Shown here piece by piece: positions 1 to 9,089 of a stretch of DNA of 30,946 nt. This DNA is from Mesostigma viride (taxonomy: Eukaryota > Streptophyta > Mesostigmatophyceae > Mesostigmatales > Mesostigmataceae): assembly GCA_009746045.1 (NCBI GenBank), contig RPFO01002278.1, positions 40,001-70,946 of the forward strand, in the 5' to 3' direction. Positions within the stretch are counted from its first letter, which is position 1. Every line of letters starts with the position of its first letter. Made by a program: the position numbers and the translations under genes. Under the pieces are notes generated by a model. That model had not been told where the DNA came from and did no database searches. It saw only the letters and a list, made by a program, of their open reading frames with translations.

Positions 1-282
1 GCGGCCCAGCTCGCGCAAATGGTGCTGGACTGCGCAGCGGTCCCCCCGAGCCCCGCTCGACACGAGTCCCCGCGACACAATGTCAAACGCCGCACGCGCC
101 TCGTCTACGCGTTCCCGTCTCATGCGCACGAGTTCTTCCACTGTGCACGCTGCCCACATACTGCGATTTGCAATGAACACGTGGATCAGATGCTGGATGT
201 CCTCCACGTCCAGGCGTCGAGCGAACAGCCGTAGCCCGCCCGCAAACAGGCGTAGGCGGCGGATGCCTTGCGGGGTCTCCAT
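1..282 (-). CDS. N-terminal part of an unrecognised protein, cut by window edge
   Basis: An ATG at 282-280 opens a minus-strand frame of 94 codons with no stop before the window edge, so only the N-terminus is present. The product begins METPQGIRRL and looks like a soluble, mostly helical protein: alternating hydrophobic and charged residues (LFARRLDVEDIQHLIHVF, then EELVRMRRERVDEARAAFDI), with no signal peptide, membrane segment or low-complexity tract. No family is recognised. The composition is more protein-like than the plus-strand frames over the same bases, which read Ser/Arg/Cys-rich shadows. Upstream (283-860) no TATA box or obvious first exon is seen. It could be an internal exon whose true start lies elsewhere, because splice sites cannot be excluded. 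Confidence 0.5.
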   Translation of the reverse strand, partial: METPQGIRRLRLFAGGLRLFARRLDVEDIQHLIHVFIANRSMWAACTVEELVRMRRERVDEARAAFDIVSRGLVSSGARGDRCAVQHHLRELGR

Positions 283-862
283 CGGATTATGGCGAGGGGG
301 TCGTCGTCACGGTTCAACGCTCTTTTTTAGCCGCTCGGGGCCCGAGTCGGACAGCGCACGAGCGCGTGAAACGTGCAACGGGGGGCGCGGGGAATGGACT
401 AGGTAATGGCCGAAAATGCACGTGGCGATCGAGCCGAGGCTGCTGGACATGCGCTGCCATTCCCGAGACCCGCCAGCGCATCGTCCGTGGCCGGACTACA
501 ATACAGCGCACGTCTCCGGGGAGACGGGTTTTTGTGTTCCCCTCTGAAAAGCCAAACCACCGCAGGCATGGTTTTCCGGGTAACCGGGTATGCTTAATTA
601 AGCATCAGGACCATCGTCGGGTAAGGAGGCACCCTGTATCGACCAGCCGGTTACCAACGGAGCGGAGAGTGACAGGTGACAGATGCAGAAAGCAGCAGCG
701 TGTGTAAGCAGAAGACCCCGATTATCAGGCTCCAATGTCCAACTATCTCCAAATATATCTAACCAGATTACAAACCATCGGGCATCGTGTGGCGGATGTC
801 CGTACATTATTCGTGCTTTTCCCGTCTTTTGCAGGGGTCCTCGTGGTCGACGCCTGTCCGTC
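283..862. other. Intergenic stretch without a supported gene
   Basis: Short open frames occur on both strands but overlap one another and show no recognisable domain. One 16-bp perfect palindrome (ATGCTTAATTAAGCAT) lies at 590-605. A pyrimidine-rich stretch ending TTTTGCAG just before 835 would be an acceptable 3' splice site, but no exon can be tied to it. Confidence 0.5.
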
Positions 863-1081
863 GTGCCGTTTCCCGTCGGGCGTAAGTCGGTGCGGGGCGC
901 GCGCACACATCAATCCGACGCCGCGCCAAAGCGTCCGTGGCAACCGGGGTGAAATTGACGAAATTCGGTGCGTGCCGTTTCCCGTCGGGCGCAAGTCGGT
1001 GCGGGGCGCGCGCACACATCAATCCGACGCCGCGCCAAAGCGTCCGTGGCAAATCCGGGGTGAAATTGACGAAATTCGGTG
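863..1081. repeat. 109-bp direct tandem duplication
   Basis: Two head-to-tail copies start at 863 and 972 with the same GTGCCGTTTCCCGTCGGGC beginning. They are nearly identical over about 109 bp; the second has a small insertion (CAAATCCGGGG for CAACCGGGG) and one T-to-C change. Each copy contains a GC-rich block (GCGGGGCGCGCGCACACATC) and ends GAAATTGACGAAATTCGGTGCG. The high identity implies a recent duplication. Overlapping frames on both strands are a by-product and are not annotated. Confidence 0.9.
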
Positions 1082-1423
1082 CGCGCGGGAGATGTTGAGT
1101 GCAAGTTTCATTGCGAAGGCTATGGTGGCGTGAAAATTTACTGTGCAGGAATTACGAAGCCATTTTGTACCGGATTTCGCTTGTTCGATCGGCATTCTCG
1201 TAAGGAAATTTATTCTGCAAAAAACCCGTCGGGAAACAGTTACTTTGTGTGTGTGTGCGATGGCAAACACGCAGCAGTGGCCAGTTTCGCCCGCCGAGCC
1301 AGTTTTTTCGTAAACAGTGGGAACTTAAAGAAAATATCATGGCTGATTGAATTTGGTCTTGCCATGCACCTTGGCACTATTACACACGCGTGGTGATTAC
1401 ACAATAGGGATGGTGCCACGGAC
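1082..1423. other. No feature supported
   Basis: Moderate-GC sequence after the tandem duplication. Only short, mutually overlapping frames are seen, and no repeat or motif stands out. Confidence 0.4.
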
Positions 1424-1735
1424 ATGCCTGGCAACCACGAAGACCCTGCGTCCCTCATGGTTGTTCGCAACGAGGACCTGCCGTATGTGCCTGCCGCAGG
1501 CGCCACCGATGTTGACATGCACGTATGTGGTGACCATGCCGCTAACGGGGCGATGGTGACGGCGGCCGAAGGTCAGCCAAGGCTTGCAGGGGACAAGGTC
1601 ACGGTTGGTTCCACCATGTCGATCCCGCCAGGTAGCACCAGCTCATTGGCGGCCATCACCGAGCGCCTGCGCACCGCGTCAGGTGCGTGGGAGGGGATTT
1701 CTAGGCACCGCTCAGGTTACTTCGCGCATCTTTAG
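1424..1735 (+). CDS. Possible coding exon, unrecognised
   Basis: An ATG-initiated frame of 103 codons has a soluble, protein-like composition (NEDLPYVPAAG, then AGDKVTVGSTMSIPPGS, then AAITERLRTASG). A good 5' splice-site match, CAG/GTGCGT, lies near 1683. If used, the exon would end after AAITERLRTASG and the remaining residues to the stop would be intronic. No domain is recognised. The segment could be a remnant of a retroelement gag, since the neighbourhood carries only non-coding and repeat DNA, but nothing ties it to the copia-like element 14 kb away. It is listed because it is the only plausible frame between 282 and 3,150. Confidence 0.2.
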   Translation: MPGNHEDPASLMVVRNEDLPYVPAAGATDVDMHVCGDHAANGAMVTAAEGQPRLAGDKVTVGSTMSIPPGSTSSLAAITERLRTASGAWEGISRHRSGYFAHL

Positions 1736-1739
1736 AAAC

Positions 1740-3060
1740 GAGTGAACGCGTCATGCATTGAGGAGGACATATAGTTGAATGAGCGTGCAGCCTTAGCTCT
1801 AGATAGATTCCTAACAACGCTGCATTGTGCGTTGACGAGGACAAACAGGTTCAACGAGTGGTTAGATTCCTTAGTTCCAGATAATTCTTGTTGTAGCTGC
1901 AGCCTTTGTCTTCTGCAATTGTTCCAGCTTTTAGGCTTCTGTATCTTCTTCAGTCCCTGTCCTAGCCTACTGCATCGTGGCTTACGGTAACACATGCAGT
2001 CGCTTCTGGTATTAGGCCCCTTGTCGGTCAACTGCTGGCATTGCAGGGTGCACCAGCAGGCATCAGAGCTGGTAGCTCTCAAATAGCTCTCAGCCGGTCT
2101 TACGGCTTTTAGTAGGGTACGTTGGTGTTATGGTTTTTAATTCGCTTGGCTTCTCTTGTTGGGAATCTTAAGGCGGGCCTTCGCTGTACCTTGTCGCCTG
2201 GGAGCCCTTAATTGATACTTTTGGCAGTTTAGTCTGTGGTCCTCGGTGATACCTGAGATGGTACTAGAAGGTAGTAAGATAGAGGCACATCATGGTAGGA
2301 TAAGATTTCGTGGCACGAGAGCGCTGTTAAAATTATTGTTTTGCGGCCATACTCCCTGACCTTGTGGCGTTTGGTAGCCATCCTTCCCTTATTGGTCCTT
2401 CACCTGTTCACAAAGGGTTCAATAAGCAAGACAGAACCGGAAATTCGGCGGCGTCCGACACGGTGGCCCTTATTGCCAGACCTCGTAAATAATACAACAC
2501 CTGAGTCCTCACAAATAGCACTACAGTGGGTAGTACACTAATATACAACCAGGGATGACATGGTGGCCCTTAAAGTTGGACCTCATACTCTGGTAGGTGT
2601 ATTCTCTCATACTTGAATCGAAGCTCGAGCCTCGTTGTTCTCGACTTTACGGGGCCCCGTCTGCTGGTTTCGGTGGTTCTATGCAGCTCTGGGATTGCAG
2701 CTCCTGGTATCGAATTTCTATGTATCTTTAGTAGACTGATAGTACCACCCTATTTTATCATCAGCAGCCTTATCGAGCTGCCTGGGTTTACCGCGCCTAG
2801 TATGAGAGCCCCTAGTTTCAGCGGTCGCAGCTTGCAATGTTTGGAGTCCAACCACCCGCGGCAGCTGTGCTGCTACGCAAGCGAGGTGATACTGTACCGC
2901 TTTTACTCGTAGAACTCAGCCTTATGACGGGGTGACACCGTAGTGCTGTGCAGTGTTATGTCTGCGCCTGGTGTTATGGTAGCTCAGCATGGTGTACTGG
3001 CGTTATGGTGGGCGGATGCAGCCTGCATGTGTAAGCTCCAGTCACCCGGAAGATTTCTGT
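1740..3060. other. Gene-poor stretch with lower GC
   Basis: About 1.3 kb of sequence less GC-rich than its surroundings, with frequent stops in all frames. A weak 100-bp-spaced repeat of a GGTGGCCCTTA...GACCTC block occurs at 2,461 and 2,561. No gene, terminal repeat or RNA could be supported. The base composition suggests old transposon sequence, but that is inference. Confidence 0.35.
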
Positions 3061-3066
3061 TCTATG

Positions 3067-3158
3067 CCCCCCCCACCCCTTTCCCCATCCCTTTTCCCAC
3101 TCCTTTTCCCCACCCCTTCCCCCACCCCTTTCCCCTGCATCGTCTGACCCTCACGCAG
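3067..3158 (+). promoter_or_regulatory. Polypyrimidine tract with candidate 3' splice site
   Basis: About 70 bases almost entirely of C and T (repeats of CCCCTTTTCCC and CACCCC type) are followed by TGACCCTCACGCAG at 3,145-3,158, a good 3' splice-site arrangement. The plus-strand frame downstream stays open from here to the stop at 4,018, so this could be the acceptor of the exon carrying the (QA)n repeat. It could equally be a simple-sequence expansion. Confidence 0.3.
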
Positions 3159-3202
3159 CACAACGTCAGGCGCCACGCAAGAGAGCAGCTGAAGGGCCCG
3201 CA

Positions 3203-4018
3203 TTGATGCAACGGGCTCCGCGGGTGCTGGACCAGCAGGCACACCCCCGAGGGGGCGCACGTGCCCAGGAGAGCGAAGCGGGTGTCGGCAGATCATCGCC
3301 CTTGTCGGCGGAACCACGTTGTTTGCTGGCGGAACCAAGCCCTTTGCTGGCGGATGCGATGCCAGCATCGTTGGACGATGCCAGCCCGTTGGTGGCAGAG
3401 CGGCCTTCCTTGTCGGCAGATCCAAGTCCTCGCTCGGCCGGCGTGCCCTCAGCACCGGCAGGAACGGAGCAACAAAAGTTGGAGCAACAGGAGCAAAAGC
3501 CGGGGCAAAAAAAGCTGGAGCAACACGAAAGAAAAGCGGAGGCACAAGTCGCGATGCTGGCGACAAGACCAACACCAGCCCTAGCAGCACCAGCGCCAGC
3601 GCCAGCGCCAGCGCAAGCGCAAGCGCAAGCGCAAGCACAAGCACAAGCACAAGCACAAGCACAAGCACAAGCACAAGCACAAGCACAAGCACAAGCACAA
3701 GCACAAGCACAAGCACAAGCACAAGCACAAGCACAAGCACAAGCACAAGCACCAGCACCAGCACCAGCACCAGCGCCAGCCCCAGCGCCAGCGCTGGCAC
3801 CGGCACCGGCACCAGCACCGGCACGGGCAGCGCCATCATTAGCGGCGAATCCTCCGCAAGCGCCTGAGCCGCTGCCCGTGGAGGCGGGCTCACTGTCAGT
3901 TCCCACGGATGAACAGCTGGCAGCTCTCACGGATAAACAGCTGGCAGCTCTGCTGAGGCAAGCGACAGAGGAGTTGGAAGCAAGGGACCGCAGGGTGCCC
4001 CCAGACCTTTTTCATTGA
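3203..4018 (+). CDS. Low-complexity protein with (Gln-Ala)n minisatellite, tentative
   Basis: The 271-codon frame starts at ATG 3,203, but the same frame is open back to at least 3,161. Its parts are an N-terminal block of degenerate 9-10-residue repeats of the type S-P-L-L-A-E/D-P at about residues 30-85; a Gln/Lys/Glu-rich helical linker (EQQKLEQQEQK); a central run of about 25 Gln-Ala plus flanking Pro-Ala dipeptides at about 130-205, encoded by CAAGCA, CCAGCG and similar hexamers; and an amphipathic C-terminus containing DEQLAALTDKQLAALL. All frames on both strands through the hexamer repeat are open because the unit lacks stop codons. What favours this frame is only the non-repetitive C-terminal helix, with its doubled TD-QLAAL motif. 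No function can be assigned, and the frame may be a non-coding minisatellite. Confidence 0.35.
   Translation: MMQRAPRVLDQQAHPRGGARAQESEAGVGRSSPLSAEPRCLLAEPSPLLADAMPASLDDASPLVAERPSLSADPSPRSAGVPSAPAGTEQQKLEQQEQKPGQKKLEQHERKAEAQVAMLATRPTPALAAPAPAPAPAQAQAQAQAQAQAQAQAQAQAQAQAQAQAQAQAQAQAQAQAQAQAQAPAPAPAPAPAPAPALAPAPAPAPARAAPSLAANPPQAPEPLPVEAGSLSVPTDEQLAALTDKQLAALLRQATEELEARDRRVPPDLFH
3590..3830. repeat. Hexanucleotide minisatellite (CAAGCA/CCAGCG)n
   Basis: An uninterrupted block of 6-bp units: GCCAGC and GCAAGC variants at the edges, and about twenty pure CAAGCA units in the core. Flanking variants grade outward (CCAGCA, CCAGCG, CCGGCA), as expected of a slippage-grown repeat that is oldest at its edges. 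Confidence 0.95.
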
Positions 4019-5060
4019 CCCTTCCACCGCTGTTTTAACAGCCTTAACGCCACGGGGGCGCTCGTCGCCTGTGGCCAGCGCTGCAGCTCCCGTGGCTGTG
4101 GCCCTTCCGATGGCCTGGCGGGATCAGGGCGTAAATGCCACCGAGGGGACACCTGGGAACCCTGGGTAGGCATCGGGGTGAGGTGGCGATGAATGTAGCA
4201 GTTTCTTGGGTCAAGCTTAATCGCCAGCACACTACAACTCTTGTTCTCTCCTGCTGCAGCTGCTGCGGCGGCAGCTGCTTCTGCCCGGGCCGCTGCATCA
4301 TGCAGACAATACGATGACGTCGCTCTCCGTCCCGGCGATGCTTTCGGGTAATTTCGGCAAAGAGTGTCAGGGTGGCTAGTATGGTGGCTGTCATGTCCCA
4401 TGGTCACCTTCGTAGGCAAGGTATTCCCATTCCTTCTATGGTTGTGCGGATTGCATAGGCCTCTACTTGGTGGGCCCCAATGGGCAATTTTTTTTCGCCC
4501 ACCCCCTACATGAGTTCCTTCTCTGTCAACCTTGAGGTGGAGGCTCAGCCCAATCTCCCGGGGGAGGGCCGCCACATTACGAATAATGATGGTGCGGGTG
4601 CGCCGCTCGTTGGCGTCCCGGTCGGCGAAGGTCTTAGCCCCTTACATATATACGACTATACCGACAGGTACTAGATTTGGTCTGAAACCAGGTGTTCCTG
4701 ACATCTGCTGCGGCTGCAATCTCCGTTCTGGCCCCACGTCGCTCAGGGGCCAGCCAGGTTTGATACTTGGAGGGGGGCCATTTGCCCGGCTGCCATCTTC
4801 AAGCCTATGCACAGACAGCCCAGCCACGTCCACGTGGCACCGATGAGCGAAGTTTTCGGCCATTGCAAAAGGAGTAGTAAAAGACCCATGAGGAGGCGGC
4901 ATTATTATGTTGCTGGCAGCAAGTTGAACGATATGGCTCATATTTTGTGATTATTTTGTTATTAAACTAAGGTATATTTGGGATATGCAGATAACTTTTG
5001 ATATTATGGCAATTTCAGAGTAGGATAGGCTTCTTCACATCCATCCAGCCAAGAGTTTGT
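4019..5060. other. No gene supported
   Basis: Short overlapping frames only. A GCT/GCG/GCA alanine-type triplet run lies near 4,250-4,290. Sequence from about 4,930 to 5,060 is AT-rich and contains several ATTA/TTAT runs. No repeat termini or RNA gene recognised. Confidence 0.4.
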
Positions 5061-5070
5061 TCAATATATA

Positions 5071-5170
5071 GGCTCGAAACACACACACTGATCAAGCAAG
5101 CTGTTTCTGGCCCCACCGTACAGGTCATCTAGTCGCTCCGCGTAAGCCAGCCATGATTTCAATGCACAAG
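5071..5170. repeat. Dispersed repeat, copy 1 (matches 25,770-25,872)
   Basis: About 100 bp, from CTCGAAACACAC through GCAAGCTGTTTCTGGCCCC and GGTCATCTAGTCGC to TTTCAATGCACAAG. It aligns in the same orientation, at roughly 80% identity by eye, with 25,770-25,872. It lies beyond the 3' end of the minus-strand LINE and could be the end of that LINE's 3' untranslated region, or an independent short element. Confidence 0.75.
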
Positions 5171-5456
5171 TCCACACTTTTCCATCTCCATTCATATTAA
5201 TCATCCTGAACGACTCGAAAATGCGGAAAAGACAAAGACAGCCTCGAGCTACCATGGTCCGGATTCTCCCGGTTTCTGGCCTGCTCGGCTGGTCTCCAAG
5301 TGATATCGTCACGTGTATGGTCGAAACCAGAGCTCTCGATTCATGTATAGTGCCATACGTGTAGCGTAAGTAAGTACTTGTGTCACATCCTCCGCGTCGG
5401 CTACCATGAGAGCGCCGCACGGGTTCAGGCCGAGCTCCACTGCGAGCTCCCTCTTG

Positions 5457-8400
5457 TCACCCATTCCATCCGACCCCGCCTCCTCCTCTTAATTTGCCGG
5501 CCATCTTGCCCGCACAGACCAGGTGAATACCGAAGAGGGCGGGGGGCCTGCCGGCGGGCTTAGGACTGGCCAACCCTACGTTAAGACACCTCCTCAGGAC
5601 TATGGCAGGGTCCCCTTGTCCCGTTGCAACCCACTGGTAGACTTGCGCGCGCCCCGCACCGACGCGGCGCGACCCGAACCTCACATTATGTGACGCAGTT
5701 GTAGTTGGAGCCCCTCATGTGGCAGAACCGTCACGACTAAACCCTCGCACGCAGGCGTGACTCCGTCGGCGTAGAAGCTAACCCAGTCGCCGGTTATAAT
5801 TGGCGTGCGTGGGGCAGTCATCACTGCATGCCACGCAGCTGGTATCGCGCACTTATAAGAGTTTGCCACGCTTGCAGGGAGGGCATGTGGGAGACCCAAG
5901 TGCTGACCTCGTCGTAGCTGAGCCGTCGATACGTAGCGCCGTGCCCCAGGTAGAGGTCCGGCACCCTGACAATCGGCGGTGACGCGCGCAGAAAGCCATC
6001 ATACGGGTTGTGTCCGTGGAGAGCGCCGAGGGGCTTGTTAGTAGCGTCTGTGATTAAGTCATTAAAAAAGAGTGGCTGCCGTGCCACCTCCTCTCGAGTA
6101 GTATGAAAGACTAGGCGACCCGGCTTGAGCTTATTGTAACCTGTCCATATGCGCTGCCAGTGCCATGGGAGTCCTTTGTACGAAATAAGGGTGCTGCCCA
6201 GTATGCCCGCCCCCAGTTGCCACGAGGTGCCACTGGCGTGGGTGGAAAGAGAGGCTAGCGTTTCACGCGCAAGCATGCAGCCAGGGTGTGTGTTAACTCC
6301 CATAAAAACGGATATCGCTTGTTTAGCATACAGCGACCACAGACGCCATTGTATGTTGTGGAGCCCGAGGCCCCCGTGCACCCATGACATGAAGGACATC
6401 TCTCTGTTGATCCATCCGTGGACCGTGTGGGAGATTAAGCCTTTCCGTTTCCAGACAAAATTGCCGCCAAGGCGTTGGATGAGCTGTGTGGTGGCATCAT
6501 TGGGTGGGTGTGCTTGGCAATAACACAAGACCTTAGAGAACAACAGTTGGTTGACGACCAGGGTTCGCCCGCGTAGGCTCATGCGGTGGACGGCCCCCCA
6601 GCGCCCCGCGGTAAGGAGAACGCCTGCAAGCTTGCCCACGTGGTTGGTTTCATCATACATGAAAGGACGTTGTTCAGCCAAGCGTCCCTCGGGCGTGCAG
6701 TCGACGGGACAATTGTGCAAAAGGTGGTGATCCCCCGGCTTGACCCAGGTCACAGCCAGGTTGGGGAGGGCGTAGCGTAGGGTGTTGGTTTAGCCGATAT
6801 GCAGTCCCGTGGACTTGAGCACGTTGCATCGTTGTTGTGTGGCAACAGAATAGGTAGTGATATTATCCATGACAGCATGCACTTCGGGCAGAGAGATACA
6901 AACATTTGTTGTGTCATCCACATGGGCCGTTTGGAATATACCTTTGCCGTTACCCGTCGGGAGGCCCCGAATGCGAGGATCGTTCTGGTGTAGCCAGTGG
7001 AGTCCTGCGTGGGCCAGGAGAAATAGAACAGGGGACATGCGATCTCCTTGTGGTAGCGATCGTGAGCTAGCGCCGGTCGCTGACTTGTGTCCATCTATTA
7101 GTAAATACCAAGCCAGGGATTTGATCACACCCATAATGACGGTCGTGAGTTGTGGGCCGAATCCTAGTGCGGTTAGAATGTGTTCTAGGTATTCCCAGCA
7201 CATACGGTCAAAGGCTTTTTCAAAATCCCAAACAATATGAAACCCTCTATATCGTCGCGCCAGGCTTTTTCCACAATGTCCATGATGAGGGTAATGCTGT
7301 CGTTGATGTGGAGATTGGCCCTAAAGCCCACTTGCTCCGGACCAATGAGGAAGTCTAGGACGGTGTATAAGCGACGTTGGATTATTTTACTGATGATTTT
7401 GTACAATACCGTAAGGAACGGACTGGGCGGTAGTTTTTCCATAGAGTCTTGTCTCCTTTTTTGTACAGTAAGATAAGCGCGGATTCAGCCCATCTGCCGC
7501 TCACCTTACCGTGCCGCCAAATTTCAAGAATACATTTGTAAAAATCTATGTGTAGAAGGGACCAGAACGTTTTCCAGAATTCAATAGGCAGACCGTCGAC
7601 CCCGGGGGCGCTACCGGGTTTGATGTGTTCCATAGCTGTGGTGGCCTCTTCCATGGAGGGGACTTGATCGAGTTACGGCTGTTGAGCTGTTGTACGGCGA
7701 CGGGGAATGGCATGTAGGATTTTTTGCATGGCGGCAGATGAGTCAGGATGGGATTCGTTTAGAAAGAGAGCTGAGTAGTAACGGTGACCACTCTGTAGTA
7801 TGGAGGTGATGTCCCGATGGCTGCCGTGTTCGTCTTGGATTTCCGTGAGAGAGGAGTGAGCTTTAGGGGTAGGAATCAGAGCAAATAACTCTTTGGTCAT
7901 TCTTTCTCCGTACCTGGTGCCACCCCAGATTTTCTGAGTCTAGTGCTAAAGTGTGACGCTCGAAACGTAGTTTGTCGAGCTCGGTCTGAGCTCTTTGAAG
8001 TTTTGTTAGTTCCGAGTGATACAGGGTAGGCTGCGCTTGGAGTTTATTCACTATGCGTTGGTAGTACCGATAGTCCTGTCCTTTCTGGCGGCGGATATTT
8101 TGTGAATACAGTTGGGAAAATTCTAGAATGTTAGCTAGGCCCTCCTGCATCCAGCTGCAGCAGGCGGTGTAGCTACCCTTGCTGGCTCTGCACGACTGCC
8201 AGCGTGTCATGATCTCAAAGTAGTACTCAACGTCCGCGAGTAGGTGCTTGTGTAAGCGGGGAATGCCGGGGCCCCGGGCGGAGTTGGTGTGATGGGCAAG
8301 GGTAACGATGAGTGGGTAGTGATCAGAAAAATTAACAGAACGGTCGACCGATGCGTAGCAAAGCAGGTCCGCCCATGCAGGGGCTGATGTCGATTTTATC

Positions 8401-9087
8401 AAGGCGACGAGTAGTGCGTACATTTAAACGTGTGGCCAGCCAAGTGGGCCCGTGGTCTCGTGAGCGGATGGCATCCTGTAAGTTCAGGTCCATGATCTGT
8501 CTACTGAAGGCCGCTGTGCGTATAGGGGGGTGTTCATCCAGATATATATTGAAATCGCCCGTCAACACATTTTCGAACCCCTGTGAGATGAGGTCAGCGG
8601 CCATTTTGAAAAGGGAAGGGTAGAATGAGGCTTGATCCGTTGGCTCGGTTGGGGCATGTACACTAATAATGTACCCCTTATCTCCTGCCCATGTAATAGA
8701 CTGCCGCGTCCAACGGCCCTGCCATCTAGCCGCCGCTGTGTCGGTAGCTATAGCCCAGTCCTGGCATGTCAGCGTTGGATTGGGAGGTTTACGGTATTGA
8801 ATGAGGGCAGTGCCCCCTTGTGTACCGCGTGCCCATGCCCAACGGTGAACTGTGCTAGGTGCACGTGCTCCAGCAGCTCTAAGGGCTGTGCGTGTGGCAG
8901 CTTCTTGGATTTTATGTTCCTGCAGACCTATCCAAATTTCATGCGAGGGGCCCACGTAACGATCGAGCAAGTTGTGCAACGCATTCGCTAACTCGGGTGC
9001 GGGGTATACATTGTCCCGCCCTGCTGTGTTTGTTCCGTATGTGTTCAGCCCCCCGACATTCCACGTTACTAGTGTGAGCTGGCTCAT
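5457..9087 (-). pseudogene. LINE ORF2: APE endonuclease plus reverse transcriptase, frameshifted
   Basis: ATG at 9,087. The endonuclease domain (about 9,087-8,340) shows TWNVGGLN, a GLQEHKI glutamate motif, ISVHAPTE, LTGDFNIYLDE and TRRLDKIDI. After a frameshift near 8,400 it ends in FSDHYPL, the Ser-Asp-His motif. A helical linker follows. The RT domain has GVDGLPIEFWK and KNYRPV near 7,600-7,440, GPEQVGFRA near 7,340, motif A WDFEKAFDR at about 7,226-7,200 (reached through a one-base shift), SLPQGDRMSPVLF near 7,050, and the catalytic pair in HVDDT near 6,915, where YADD is usual. A TAA at 6,792 interrupts the frame. The C-terminal region includes GGLGLHN. Weakly coding-like sequence continues in other frames to about 5,457. 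At least five frame changes are needed. The domain order APE-RT with this C-terminus is typical of L1-clade elements. Confidence 0.85.
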
Positions 9088-9089
9088 GG

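Noticed and set aside
3042-3930. Minus-strand frames with (Leu-Val)n and (Ala-Cys)n over the hexanucleotide repeat
   Set aside because: They are direct products of the simple repeat, and the flanking sequence is not protein-like in these frames.
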